A stretch of 64,000 nt of DNA from Photorhabdus cinerea (GTDB lineage: Bacteria > Pseudomonadota > Gammaproteobacteria > Enterobacterales > Enterobacteriaceae), in contig NZ_PUJW01000019.1 in NCBI RefSeq assembly GCF_011189575.1, positions 16,782-80,781 of the forward strand. The letters are read 5' to 3'. The notes below the pieces were generated by a model that saw only the letters and a program-made list of their open reading frames with translations, searched no databases and was not told where the DNA came from. Of the stretch, positions 1 through 8,686 are shown in pieces. The stretch's first letter is position 1, and each line of letters starts with the position of its first letter. The translations under genes and the position numbers were made by a program.

Positions 1-1616
1 ATAGTTTGAATTAATGAACGTTCAGAACGCAGGAAACCTTCTTTATCAGCATCAAGGATTGCTACCAGAGAAACTTCTGGCATATCCAACCCTTCCCGTA
101 GCAAGTTAATACCTACCAATACATCAAACTCACCTAAACGAAGGTCCCGGATAATTTCCACCCGTTCAATGGTATCGATGTCTGAGTGCAAATAACGAAC
201 CCGCTCACCGTGTTCTTCCAAATACTCAGTTAAATCCTCCGCCATTCTCTTAGTCAGAGTAGTCACCAGCACCCGCTCATTTTTCACCGCCCGAATGCGG
301 ATCTCAGATAATAGATCATCAACCTGAGTTGTTACCGAACGAACTTCCACTTCAGGATCAAGCAAACCGGTAGGACGCACCACTTGTTCTACGATATCAC
401 CAGCAGATTTTTCTAGTTCATATTTGCCTGGTGTTGCAGAAACATAAATTGTCTGCGGAGCTAGTGCTTCAAATTCTTCAAATCGCAATGGGCGGTTATC
501 CAACGCGGAAGGCATACGGAAACCGTATTCCACCAACGTTTCTTTACGAGAACGATCTCCTCGGTACATACCCCCAATTTGCGGGATTGTAACGTGTGAT
601 TCATCCACCACCAGCAAACCATCAGCAGAGAGGTAATCAAACAATGTTGGAGGTGGCTCTCCTTCGGCACGACCAGAAAGGTAACGGGAATAGTTTTCAA
701 TGCCGGAGCAATAGCCTAGTTCATTCATCATTTCCAAATCGAATTGGGTACGCTGAGTAACACGCTGCTCTTCCAGCAATTTACCATTTGCCAGCAATAC
801 CTTGCGCCGCTGCTCAAGCTCAACCTTAATCTCTTCCATTGCCTGAACAATACGCTCTCGCGGGGTAACATAGTGAGTTTTCGGATAAACAGTATACCGT
901 GGAACATTGTACTGAACCTGTCCTGTCAACGGATCAAACAGTGACAACCGTTCTACCTCATCATCAAACAGTTCAACACGCAAAGCGTGTTCATCAGATT
1001 CAGCCGGGAAGATATCAATCACCTCACCACGTACTCTGAATGTCCCCCGCTGAAATGCCTGATCATTACGGGTATATTGCAGTTCGGCCAAACGTCGCAG
1101 AATTGAGCGCTGATCGATGATCATACCATTGGTCAGGTGGAGCATCATTTTCAAGTAACTGTCCGGATCACCCAAGCCATAGATAGCCGATACAGATGCA
1201 ACCACTATCACATCCCGCCGCTCCAGCAAAGCCTTCGTTGCAGATAAGCGCATTTGTTCGATATGCTCGTTTACTGAGGCATCTTTTTCTATAAAAGTAT
1301 CAGAACTCGGGACATAAGCTTCAGGCTGGTAATAATCGTAGTAGGACACAAAATATTCTACCGCATTCTCTGGAAAGAAATCTTTCATTTCACTGTAAAG
1401 CTGAGCCGCCAATGTCTTGTTCGGAGCAAGTACCATAGTTGGCCGGTTTAAATTAGCTATTACATTAGCAATAGTGAATGTTTTACCTGACCCCGTTACT
1501 CCTAGCAGAGTCTGATGGGCAAGTCCGTCCTCCAGCCCTTCCTGCAATTGGCGAATTGCCTCTGGTTGATCACCACCAGGCTCGAAGTCAGAATGTAATT
1601 TGAACACCTTACTCAT
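1..1616 (-). CDS. uvrB: UvrABC excinuclease subunit B, 3' part beyond window
   Basis: UvrB is the damage-verifying, helicase-like subunit of the cytoplasmic UvrABC nucleotide excision repair complex. UvrA loads it at lesions and it then recruits UvrC. About 538 of the usual ~670 residues are present; the frame is still open at the left edge. The protein starts MSKVFKLHSDFEPGGDQPEA, followed by a Walker A LLGVTGSGKTF near residue 40, the YYDYYQPEAYVP beta-hairpin region and the DESH box of the helicase core, all typical of UvrB. The ATG lies at 1614-1616 on the complement. It is transcribed away from a LexA-overlapped promoter just upstream. In E. coli uvrB directly follows bioD; here a two-gene cassette and a long spacer separate them. 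Confidence 0.98.
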   Translation of the reverse strand, partial: MSKVFKLHSDFEPGGDQPEAIRQLQEGLEDGLAHQTLLGVTGSGKTFTIANVIANLNRPTMVLAPNKTLAAQLYSEMKDFFPENAVEYFVSYYDYYQPEAYVPSSDTFIEKDASVNEHIEQMRLSATKALLERRDVIVVASVSAIYGLGDPDSYLKMMLHLTNGMIIDQRSILRRLAELQYTRNDQAFQRGTFRVRGEVIDIFPAESDEHALRVELFDDEVERLSLFDPLTGQVQYNVPRYTVYPKTHYVTPRERIVQAMEEIKVELEQRRKVLLANGKLLEEQRVTQRTQFDLEMMNELGYCSGIENYSRYLSGRAEGEPPPTLFDYLSADGLLVVDESHVTIPQIGGMYRGDRSRKETLVEYGFRMPSALDNRPLRFEEFEALAPQTIYVSATPGKYELEKSAGDIVEQVVRPTGLLDPEVEVRSVTTQVDDLLSEIRIRAVKNERVLVTTLTKRMAEDLTEYLEEHGERVRYLHSDIDTIERVEIIRDLRLGEFDVLVGINLLREGLDMPEVSLVAILDADKEGFLRSERSLIQT

Positions 1617-1648
1617 AGGTATCTCACTTTCCCAAAACTAGTTTATCT

Positions 1649-1676
1649 ATAATACTGGATAAAAAACCAGCTTCAA
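1649..1676 (-). promoter_or_regulatory. uvrB promoter with LexA (SOS) box
   Basis: On the minus strand a -35 TTGAAG (1671-1676) and a -10 TATTAT (1649-1654) are 16 bp apart. The spacer is a LexA box: CTG (1655-1657), ten bases, CAG (1668-1670), matching the CTG-N10-CAG core and closely resembling the SOS box of E. coli uvrB. LexA bound here would block RNA polymerase, so uvrB should be SOS-inducible as in enterics. Sites read by eye. Confidence 0.85.
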
Positions 1677-1963
1677 GCCAGTTTTACAAAAACATACTTA
1701 ATTCAGGTAACCTCTACATTAATTGACCCATTAATATCAAAATAAATATTACTTTATCCCCAAAATCATCTTGATTTTTTCATTTTTTATATGATCGACT
1801 GAAAGGTGACAACACAAGGCATCATCCCCGAACATTCAGGGCTTGATTTTAATTAACTTATTGATATTAAAAATAATTAAAACTAAGACGAGAATAACAT
1901 CAACCTTAACTAAAGCCGCGTATTTTCTTGCGTTACGCACCTTTTCTAAGCCTAATGCACAAG

Positions 1964-1988
1964 GTTATCCACAGGAATAGTGGATAAC
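1964..1988. promoter_or_regulatory. Inverted pair of DnaA-box-like sites upstream of uvrB
   Basis: GTTATCCAC (1964-1972) and GTGGATAAC (1980-1988) form a perfect 9-bp inverted repeat around a 7-bp spacer. The plus-strand copy reads TTATCCACA, a full consensus DnaA box; the other reads TTATCCACT, one mismatch. I recall that a DnaA box was reported upstream of E. coli uvrB. Here the pair is about 350 bp upstream of the start codon, so a role in uvrB control is only possible. Confidence 0.5.
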
Positions 1989-2617
1989 TCTACAAACCCT
2001 ATTAACAATACGAAGTTGCAACATCGTCCCACAAAAGAGGTAACCCCCAACAGTAAAAATTTTTACTATTTTTTTAACCTTATAATTCTAGTTATTCACT
2101 ATCAGGAAAAGACATAATTCTCCTGAAAAAATAAGAATTTTCTTATTGAAATTAGGCATAAAATGAAGTGACTGCTCTCACACGACCGAATTGGCTTTTG
2201 CAACACCCTCGCATTGGACCAAGGTTTACGGCAATTTTTACTAAATCTGTTCAATGCGACCCACACAAGGGTATCTGTCGAGACAAACTGGCCTTACTGT
2301 CTCAAACAGCAAACGATGCTGATTTCAGGGCAGAATTTTTATTCAATAAAAAAACCAGCAAGCAGTTTTCTTGTACGAAACCTGTTTATAAAAGAGGAGA
2401 TAGTCATGGCTTTCACCTATTCGGAATAAAATGATCATTTTCATTTCAATAATGGGAATAATTATTATTTTCTATGTTTCCGGTAACAACAGATTCAATT
2501 TCATTATTATGAAGCCTTTGCTTCAAGAAGGGAGCCGTCAAAGAGAATATTTTGGCAATGTTGATAACATCATCAAGAAAACAAAAATTACCTTATTGAT
2601 ACGCGTAACATTACATC

Positions 2618-2650
2618 TTTATCAAGGATATAATGTATACCCTTGATAAA
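2618..2650. repeat. Perfect 10-bp inverted repeat
   Basis: TTTATCAAGG (2618-2627) and CCTTGATAAA (2641-2650) are exact reverse complements around a 13-base loop. There is no clear flanking U-tract, so it could be a weak terminator, a protein site or a remnant end. Confidence 0.5.
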
Positions 2651-3243
2651 TTCACATCAGCACCCCAACTGTTCTATAAGACGGATTCCAGAGTGAGTTT
2701 TCAAAAAAATGATAGATACAAAAATATAGGATCTACATTGCCTTAACAATACACCTAATATTCCGCTGGCTATTTTCGATCAAAGACCATTAAAACCGGT
2801 TCACCTTTGTACCTATCATCCACAGTTTCAATCTCTTGCTGTTCCAAAGTATCTATATTGCCACTCCCTGGCTGTTTTTATGGCGTTACCATTTAGTCAA
2901 TTTATTAATTTAAATCAAGATGTTTATTTCACTTCCTCTATTCTATAGTGGTTCCCTAGTGCTAAAAGGAATAACCAGTTTTCAAACTCGAAGGGTAAAA
3001 TAGCTCTCCCCCGAGAGACTTATAATTGGAATAATGTTTTGTTTGATGCTATTCAACTACTAAAAAACACATCAACACAACTTAACATTATTGTAATAGA
3101 ACCAGTAAAGTCAACATAAAAATAAACATAAAGTTCATTTTAGTGTAAACTTTATAATGAATTTTACTTAATACTATGATTTAACTTTTATTTTTAAAAT
3201 ATAAACTTAAATTCATGAGCTTTTTTTAACACAAGATATGCTA

Positions 3244-3261
3244 ATATCAGCAATCTGATAT
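3244..3261. promoter_or_regulatory. Candidate operator of the HTH regulator
   Basis: ATATCAG-CAAT-CTGATAT is a perfect inverted repeat with 7-bp arms, 114 bp upstream of the regulator start codon. Phage-repressor-type HTH proteins bind such short palindromes and commonly control their own promoter. Assignment is by position and symmetry only. Confidence 0.45.
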
Positions 3262-3374
3262 ATAGGATATTAAAGTAAAATCAATAAATTATCACAATGA
3301 GTGTTTTTTTTCACACTGGACAATATCGGTATGCAATATATAGTGATACAGCAATTTTTACATAAAGGATTCTC

Positions 3375-3989
3375 ATGAAAACGTCTAACGCACAGCGAAA
3401 AACAAATATCATTAAGAATATAGAATACCTGATACGTACCCGAGGTGAAACAAAGAGCTCATTCTCTAATCGAACAGGATTAACACGCACCACAATTTAT
3501 AAAATTCTGGATGGACAGGTCAATAACGTACAACAATCTACTATTCTCCGGATTTCTGATTTTTTCGGTGTTTCCTGTGAAGAAATAGAAAATTACGACC
3601 TTGAACAATTAGAACGCCTCAATGAAACTCTTTCAACAGAAGGAAATAAAAACCCTTCAGCCATACCGATCATTCCACAATCTGAATTCTTATCCGTCTC
3701 TGAGAAAAAAATAGGCCAGCTTGTTACCGAGTACCCACTTACCTATTTCTTTGGTGACGAATCAAATATGCTAGCTATCAAAGTCGAATCGGAAATAGAA
3801 GATATCTTTATACCCGGTGAGGTGATCATAATAAAACGACCTCCCGCATTAGTAACCAATACCCCATTACTGTATTACTCTAATAAAATCGGTTTTTTTA
3901 TCCGGCAAGAGAAAGCTCATGACAGCATAGATAGAAAACACGCAAAATCTACTCAATTTTTGGGCTACATTGTGGGAGAAAGACTGTAA
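3375..3989 (+). CDS. Phage-repressor-like HTH transcriptional regulator
   Basis: A 204-residue protein with an N-terminal XRE-type helix-turn-helix (about residues 10-65; ...FSNRTGLTRTTIYKILDG...), a linker, and a C-terminal half (about 105-204) built like the S24/LexA dimerisation fold (AIKVESEIEDIFIPGEVIII... then LGYIVGERL). I do not see a clear Ser-Lys protease dyad, so RecA-stimulated self-cleavage is not supported. The start ATG has AAAGGA eight bases upstream. Its TAA stop (3987-3989) abuts the ATG of the transporter at 3990, so the two are one operon. It probably controls this pair, perhaps through the palindrome at 3244-3261. Function inferred from fold and context. Confidence 0.75.
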   Translation: MKTSNAQRKTNIIKNIEYLIRTRGETKSSFSNRTGLTRTTIYKILDGQVNNVQQSTILRISDFFGVSCEEIENYDLEQLERLNETLSTEGNKNPSAIPIIPQSEFLSVSEKKIGQLVTEYPLTYFFGDESNMLAIKVESEIEDIFIPGEVIIIKRPPALVTNTPLLYYSNKIGFFIRQEKAHDSIDRKHAKSTQFLGYIVGERL

Positions 3990-4883
3990 ATGCCAGCAAA
4001 TCAGAAATTTAAGTTATTGGGATTTACAAGATACGGTAAATTATCAGCAAATATCATGGTGCTGGCAACGGGTAAGACCATTACTATGGGGTTGAAAGAA
4101 TTGGTCGACAGTGATATTTCAGAAGATCTGAGCAGGCATGAACTCAGTACACTATATCGCAAATTATACAGCCACAGTAACATTGTGACAGCTTATGAAC
4201 TTGGTGATCGTCATGAACGTTCATGGCAAGCGTATTTACTCATCAGTGTTGCACTCAGTACCATTTATATTTTCTCGACAATATGTGGTGTGAAACCCAT
4301 TCATGTCCCTTTTATTAATATAGTCACTCCTCCTGGTGTTTTTATTTATCCAATAACTTTCTTGCTGGTCGATATTCTTAACGAATTCTACGGATTACGT
4401 CTGGCAAGAAGGACCATTATTATCTCATTTGCCGCAAACTTACTTTTTGTGTTGGGGCTTTGGGGAACCGCATTAATACCCGGCGTTCCGGAATGGGAAT
4501 TCGGTGACACTTACAGTGGAATAATTAATAGTATCGTAGCCGTATTATTAGCATCATCCCTTGCCTATTTTATCTCTGAGAATATAAACTCATATCTTCT
4601 CTGTAAAATAAAGTCTCTCACGAATTCAAAATATCTTTTCCTGAGAGTAATAACCAGTACTGTAATCGCTTCAGCATTCGACAGTATAATATTCTGCTCA
4701 ATTGCTTTTTATGATGTTCTCAGCATAGATACCATAAAAGAAATGATTATCGCACAGTTCTTAATTAAAGTTACCTATTCTATCTTGGGTGTAGGTCCTA
4801 TTTATCTGGTACGAAAAATATTCCGTAATTATATAAACCGACCAATAGATAACCCAACCAATAAAAAAGTTGCCGAAATATAA
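3990..4883 (+). CDS. VUT/YhhQ-family transporter with extra N-terminal domain
   Basis: A 297-residue inner-membrane protein. Residues ~75-285 contain about six hydrophobic segments and the family signature around LLVDILNEFYGL, as in the VUT/YhhQ family; E. coli YhhQ takes up queuosine precursors and is ~220 residues. The first ~75 residues are an additional soluble segment (…GKTITMGLKELVDSDISEDLSRHEL…) that the usual family members lack. It is coupled to the upstream regulator with no intergenic base. Substrate is not readable from sequence: queuosine precursor is the family precedent, and a vitamin-like compound is possible given the neighbouring biotin genes. Inserted in opposite orientation between bioD and uvrB, which are adjacent in E. 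coli. Confidence 0.75.
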   Translation: MPANQKFKLLGFTRYGKLSANIMVLATGKTITMGLKELVDSDISEDLSRHELSTLYRKLYSHSNIVTAYELGDRHERSWQAYLLISVALSTIYIFSTICGVKPIHVPFINIVTPPGVFIYPITFLLVDILNEFYGLRLARRTIIISFAANLLFVLGLWGTALIPGVPEWEFGDTYSGIINSIVAVLLASSLAYFISENINSYLLCKIKSLTNSKYLFLRVITSTVIASAFDSIIFCSIAFYDVLSIDTIKEMIIAQFLIKVTYSILGVGPIYLVRKIFRNYINRPIDNPTNKKVAEI

Positions 4884-4939
4884 ATAGAGGAGATATCTTT
4901 GTCAAACTATAGAAAAATTACTGAAAAATATAATTTTTT

Positions 4940-4962
4940 ATGCCGGAAGGCTCTTCCGGCAT
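4940..4962. terminator. Hairpin between convergent VUT gene and bioD
   Basis: ATGCCGGAAG (4940-4949), loop GCT, CTTCCGGCAT (4953-4962): a 10-bp perfect GC-rich stem between convergent genes. The U-tract is poor on both sides, so termination is likely but not textbook. Confidence 0.6.
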
Positions 4963-4981
4963 ATTAGCCATAAATAATAAT

Positions 4982-5662
4982 TCAATTAATGAGTAATTTC
5001 AAATCTATATGCTCACCTAAATGGTTAAAACATTCTCCCTTCAAATGAGGAATAACGCCTAATAAAGGAGCAGGTAACATATGTTTTAATGTCGCCAGAT
5101 ATTCTTTCTGGCGTTTACCCACAGGTTCAACCTCATTAGCTATCCAGCCTGCAAGGTGTAATCCTGAACATTTAATCGCTTCTGCTGTGAGTATCGCGTG
5201 ATTAATACAACCTAGTTTTACACCAACTGTCAGAATAACGGGTAATTGCTCTTTAACTACCCAGTCAGCAAAAGTCGCCGATTCTGATAAAGGGGTATAC
5301 CAACCGCCAGCACCTTCTATCAAAACCCAATCCGCTTTATTTTCTAACCAGCGTAATCCTTCAGACATAATAGAAAAATCAATAGGTCGCCTTAAATCAG
5401 CACTAATAATATGGGGTGATGTTGCTTCAACAAATACCAATGGATTAACTTCATCATATTGCAAAGGTACAGAACTATTTGCCATTAATGCCAATGCATC
5501 CGAATTACGAATGCCTCCCGGCGTTATTTCACTCCCCGAAGCCACCGGCTTATAACCCGCTGTCTTATATCCCGATTTATTCGCAGCCTGTAGCAAAGCA
5601 CAACTTACAACTGTTTTACCCACTTCAGTATCTGTACCCGTTAAAAACCAGCTCTTAATCAC
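4982..5662 (-). CDS. bioD: Dethiobiotin synthetase
   Basis: Catalyses ATP- and CO2-dependent ring closure of 7,8-diaminopelargonate to dethiobiotin in the cytoplasm, the step before BioB. The P-loop TGTDTEVGKT sits at the N-terminus, followed by GYKPVASGSE, the TSPHIIS motif and VLIEGAGGWYTPLS. I choose the GTG at 5660-5662 (about 226 residues, E. coli-like length) because GGAG lies eight bases upstream and the E. coli protein starts at this point; an in-frame TTG at 5677 is less likely. The start overlaps the bioC stop by 8 nt, so translation is coupled. Last gene of bioBFCD. Confidence 0.95.
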   Translation of the reverse strand: MIKSWFLTGTDTEVGKTVVSCALLQAANKSGYKTAGYKPVASGSEITPGGIRNSDALALMANSSVPLQYDEVNPLVFVEATSPHIISADLRRPIDFSIMSEGLRWLENKADWVLIEGAGGWYTPLSESATFADWVVKEQLPVILTVGVKLGCINHAILTAEAIKCSGLHLAGWIANEVEPVGKRQKEYLATLKHMLPAPLLGVIPHLKGECFNHLGEHIDLKLLIN

Positions 5663-6422
5663 GATAAATAACTCCAAAAATAATCTGATAACTGAGAGGT
5701 AAATGTTTATTTTCTCGTGGATAAGCCTGTTCCAGAGCAGTCAATCGTCCACGGGTCATCAGGCCCTGCTGGCGCCCACCATGAAGATGAGTCGCACCAA
5801 TCCCTTTCAAGGAGGCCAATAAAGGAAGGAGATTAGGATATTGCTGACGATAGACCTGACTAATCAGGCAATGCCGGAAACCCTGGCAGGCATCTTTAAT
5901 CGTCTGTTGTGGCAGAAAATGATTAATATGCTGATAATTATCAACCGCACTCCAGGCTTGCTTCAATTCATATAACGAACCTTGCGCCAACGTGGAAAAC
6001 AGAATCAGTCCGCCAGGGCGGGTTACTCGGTAAAGTTCTTCTAAAGCGCAGGATAAATTATCACACCATTGAACAGCCAGATTACTAAAACAGATATCAA
6101 CGCTGCCATCAGCAAGCCCTAAACATTCAATATCCCCTTGCAGGTAGTAGTCAGCGACTTGTTGCTTACGGGCATGAACCAACATACCCGATGCCAAATC
6201 TAGTGCAATCACCTGCTTCCCCTGTTGCCGCCAACGGTGACTGAAAAAACCGGTACCACAGCCGGCATCTAATACTAATCTTCCAGGATGTCCATCCACT
6301 TGTTGCATGAGGAATTCACCCGTTTGCTGTTGCAATTTTGCCACAACATCATAATTGGCCGCAGCTCGTCCAAATGCTCCAGCAATCGCCCGTTTATTGA
6401 CAGATTCAGCTACGGAACTCAT
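5655..6422 (-). CDS. bioC: Malonyl-ACP O-methyltransferase
   Basis: SAM-dependent methyltransferase that methylates the free carboxyl of malonyl-ACP so that it can enter fatty-acid elongation and become the pimeloyl moiety of biotin. The 255-residue product has the SAM-binding motif VLDAGCGTGFFS near residues 50-60, the acidic strand-2 end VIALDLASGML and FSNLAVQWC, as in enteric BioC. The ATG at 6420-6422 lies inside the end of bioF (17-nt overlap). Third gene of the bioBFCD operon, under BirA control through the operator at 8645-8677. Confidence 0.95.
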   Translation of the reverse strand: MSSVAESVNKRAIAGAFGRAAANYDVVAKLQQQTGEFLMQQVDGHPGRLVLDAGCGTGFFSHRWRQQGKQVIALDLASGMLVHARKQQVADYYLQGDIECLGLADGSVDICFSNLAVQWCDNLSCALEELYRVTRPGGLILFSTLAQGSLYELKQAWSAVDNYQHINHFLPQQTIKDACQGFRHCLISQVYRQQYPNLLPLLASLKGIGATHLHGGRQQGLMTRGRLTALEQAYPRENKHLPLSYQIIFGVIYRD

Positions 6423-7557
6423 ACAACGCCTCCATCAACATATCAATATCCTGTTGCTTATGACTAGCAGTCAGTGTGATACGTAGTCTGGCACTACCCG
6501 GTGGTACGGTTGGTGGGCGAATAGCTTTGACCCAAATACCTTTTTGTTGCAGATATTGGGATAAAGACACACTTAGCTCATTATTGCCAACAATCAATGG
6601 CTGGATCGCCGTGGCTGAATTTGTCAGGGTAAATGGCAATTTCTGTGCTCGCTGACGGAAGTAATCAATATTCTGCTGTAATTGTTGACGCAATTCATCA
6701 CCAGATTGTATCTGCCGGACCGCTTCCGAAATAGCCTGCGCTTGTGCCGGAGGCATAGAAGTGCTGTAGATAAGATGACGTGAGTATTGAATCAGATATT
6801 CAGCTGTCTGCTCATCACAAAGCACCGCAGCACCACTCAACCCAAATGCTTTGCCAAAAGTCACAATCAGGATTTCTGGTTTTACTTTCTGTTGCCAGCA
6901 GCTTCCCCTACCCTGTTCACCACAAACACCAATACCATGAGCATCATCTACCATTAACCAGTTTCCAGAAGCATTGGTTTGCTGATAAACATCAGACAAT
7001 GGCGCCCTGTCACCATCCATACTGAACACCCCTTCCGTCACTACCAACGTTTTCCCAACACAAGGTTTTACCAGTAAATCCTTAAGTGATTCAGGTTGAT
7101 TATGCAGAAAACGCCGTAGCTGAGCGGGGGAATGCATAGCGGCTTCCATTAATGAGGCATGACTCAGACGATCTGCAATAATTCGATCCTGCTTCGTCAT
7201 TAACGCGGCAATCACTCCCTGATTAGCGGAATATCCTGAAATGAACAGTAATGCTTTTGGGTAACCCAACCAATCAGCTAATTGTTGCTCCAGCACCTGA
7301 TGAGCTTTTGTATAACCGGTAATATGACCTGAACCGCCACTTCCAACACCATATTGCTCCGCTCCCTGCTGCCATGCGGAAATGACTGCGGGATTTGTAC
7401 TTAACCCAAGATAATCATTACTGGAAAAATTGAGATGTTTACCCTCAGTGGTATATAAAAATCGTCCGTCTGATTTCTGATTAACCTGTCGCTGCCGCCA
7501 TAAAGAAGAACCCCGGCGCTCAGACAATTGTCGGGAAAGATAAGCTGACCAATTCAT
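6406..7557 (-). CDS. bioF: 8-amino-7-oxononanoate synthase
   Basis: PLP-dependent condensing enzyme joining pimeloyl-ACP and L-alanine to give KAPA. With the ATG at 7555-7557 the protein has 383 residues and the PLP lysine is K236 in VTFGKAFGLSG, the same number as in E. coli; other marks are NFSSNDYLGLS, DDAHGIG and HLIYSTSMPP. An in-frame GTG one codon upstream could also initiate. The bioB stop TGA and this ATG share one base, so the genes are translationally coupled. Confidence 0.96.
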   Translation of the reverse strand: MNWSAYLSRQLSERRGSSLWRQRQVNQKSDGRFLYTTEGKHLNFSSNDYLGLSTNPAVISAWQQGAEQYGVGSGGSGHITGYTKAHQVLEQQLADWLGYPKALLFISGYSANQGVIAALMTKQDRIIADRLSHASLMEAAMHSPAQLRRFLHNQPESLKDLLVKPCVGKTLVVTEGVFSMDGDRAPLSDVYQQTNASGNWLMVDDAHGIGVCGEQGRGSCWQQKVKPEILIVTFGKAFGLSGAAVLCDEQTAEYLIQYSRHLIYSTSMPPAQAQAISEAVRQIQSGDELRQQLQQNIDYFRQRAQKLPFTLTNSATAIQPLIVGNNELSVSLSQYLQQKGIWVKAIRPPTVPPGSARLRITLTASHKQQDIDMLMEALYEFRS

Positions 7558-8591
7558 CACAATGCCGCATTATAAAATTGATCATCTGCATTAATGATGG
7601 CTTCAGTCAAATACTGTTGCTGCTGATTATCACCGAATGCCGTCTGCGTCTGCTGAGGATTAATACCCAATTTGCGGAATAGTTGTAAATCCTTATCTTC
7701 AGCTGGATTAGGCGTAGTCAATAATTTACAGCCATAAAAAATAGAATTGGCGCCAGCCATAAAACACATTGCCTGCGTCTGCTCATTCATCTGTTCACGG
7801 CCTGCGGATAACCGGACATGAGAAGCCGGCATCATGATCCTGGCAACGGCAATCGTGCGGATAAAATCAAAAGGGTCTACATCTTCGTTATCAGCCAGTG
7901 GAGTGCCTTTGACTTTTACCAGCATATTGATTGGTACACTCTCCGGTGGTTTCGGCAAATTCGCCAGTTGCACCAGCAAAGCGGCTCGATCGCGAATCTC
8001 TTCACCCAAGCCGACAATACCACCAGAGCAGACTTTTATTCCCGCATCCCTCACCTTATCGAGAGTATCTAATCTGTCCTGATAGGTCCGGGTAGTAATA
8101 ATGTTGCCATAAAATTCTGGCGAGGTATCAAGATTGTGGTTGTAGTAATCTAATCCCGCATCCGCCAACCGCTGAGCTTGTGAACCATTGAGCATGCCGA
8201 GCGTCATGCAAGTTTCCATCCCTAACGCTTTGACTTCTTTAACCATTTTCTCCAGATAAGGCATATCCCGCTCATGAGGATTTTTCCACGCCGCCCCCAT
8301 ACAGAAACGAGTAGAACCTGCATTTTTAGCTTTACGGGCAGAATCAATCACCTGCTCCACTTCCATCAACCGTTCTTTCTCAAGACCTGTTTTATAACGG
8401 GAACTTTGCGGGCAATATTTGCAATCTTCCGGACAAGCGCCCGTTTTGATGGAAAGTAATGTACTGACCTGTACCTGCTGTGGGTCAAAATACATGCGGT
8501 GAATCTGTTGTGCTTGAAATAATAATTCAAAAAAAGGCTTACCAAACAGTTCTTGCGCCTGTTTAATTGTCCATTGCTTGCATTCAATCAC
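7557..8591 (-). CDS. bioB: Biotin synthase
   Basis: Radical-SAM enzyme that inserts sulfur into dethiobiotin, the last step of biotin synthesis. The 344-residue protein carries the CxxxCxxC motif GACPEDCKYC with cysteines at 53, 57 and 60 for the 4Fe-4S/SAM cluster, and conserved YYNHNLDTSPEFY and SAGREQM. The start is GTG (8589-8591) with GGAG eight bases upstream; an ATG just 5' of it is out of frame and soon hits a stop. First gene of the leftward bioBFCD operon, divergent from bioA. Confidence 0.97.
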   Translation of the reverse strand: MIECKQWTIKQAQELFGKPFFELLFQAQQIHRMYFDPQQVQVSTLLSIKTGACPEDCKYCPQSSRYKTGLEKERLMEVEQVIDSARKAKNAGSTRFCMGAAWKNPHERDMPYLEKMVKEVKALGMETCMTLGMLNGSQAQRLADAGLDYYNHNLDTSPEFYGNIITTRTYQDRLDTLDKVRDAGIKVCSGGIVGLGEEIRDRAALLVQLANLPKPPESVPINMLVKVKGTPLADNEDVDPFDFIRTIAVARIMMPASHVRLSAGREQMNEQTQAMCFMAGANSIFYGCKLLTTPNPAEDKDLQLFRKLGINPQQTQTAFGDNQQQQYLTEAIINADDQFYNAAL

Positions 8592-8623
8592 AATGACATC
8601 TCCAGTGTGAAAAAAGTCTCGTC

Positions 8624-8677
8624 AGTTTAAATAATGTCGCTATACTGTCAACCAATTTCAAATAAATTAGTTTACAT
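8624..8677. promoter_or_regulatory. bioB promoter and BirA operator
   Basis: Between divergent bioB and bioA lies CTGTCAACC-N15-AGTTTACAT (8645-8677), a good match to the BirA operator TTGTAAACC-N14/16-GGTTTACAA. On the minus strand a perfect -35 TTGACA (8646-8651) lies inside the left half-site, with TAAACT (8624-8629) 16 bp away as -10 for bioB. BirA-biotinyl-AMP bound here would repress both directions, as in E. coli. The bioA promoter must overlap the same site, but I do not see a strong -35 for it. Confidence 0.85.
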
Positions 8678-8686
8678 GTATCCATT

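Larger units (their letters stand above)
1677..3374. other. 1.7-kb AT-rich spacer between uvrB and the HTH/VUT cassette
   Basis: No convincing gene. It holds an inverted pair of DnaA-box-like sequences (1964-1988), a small perfect hairpin AATAAGAA/TTCTTATT (2130-2147), a larger hairpin (2618-2650) and a palindrome (3244-3261). A seven-codon micro-ORF at 2406-2429 (Met-Ala-Phe-Thr-Tyr-Ser-Glu-stop) follows a good GAGGAG ribosome-binding site, but nothing recognisable is translated after it. Overlapping open frames at 2168-2646 look like chance or decayed sequence. Confidence 0.5.

Noticed and set aside
2168..2646. Overlapping 71-88 codon frames upstream of the HTH gene
   Set aside because: No family resemblance, overlapping frames, unlikely composition.
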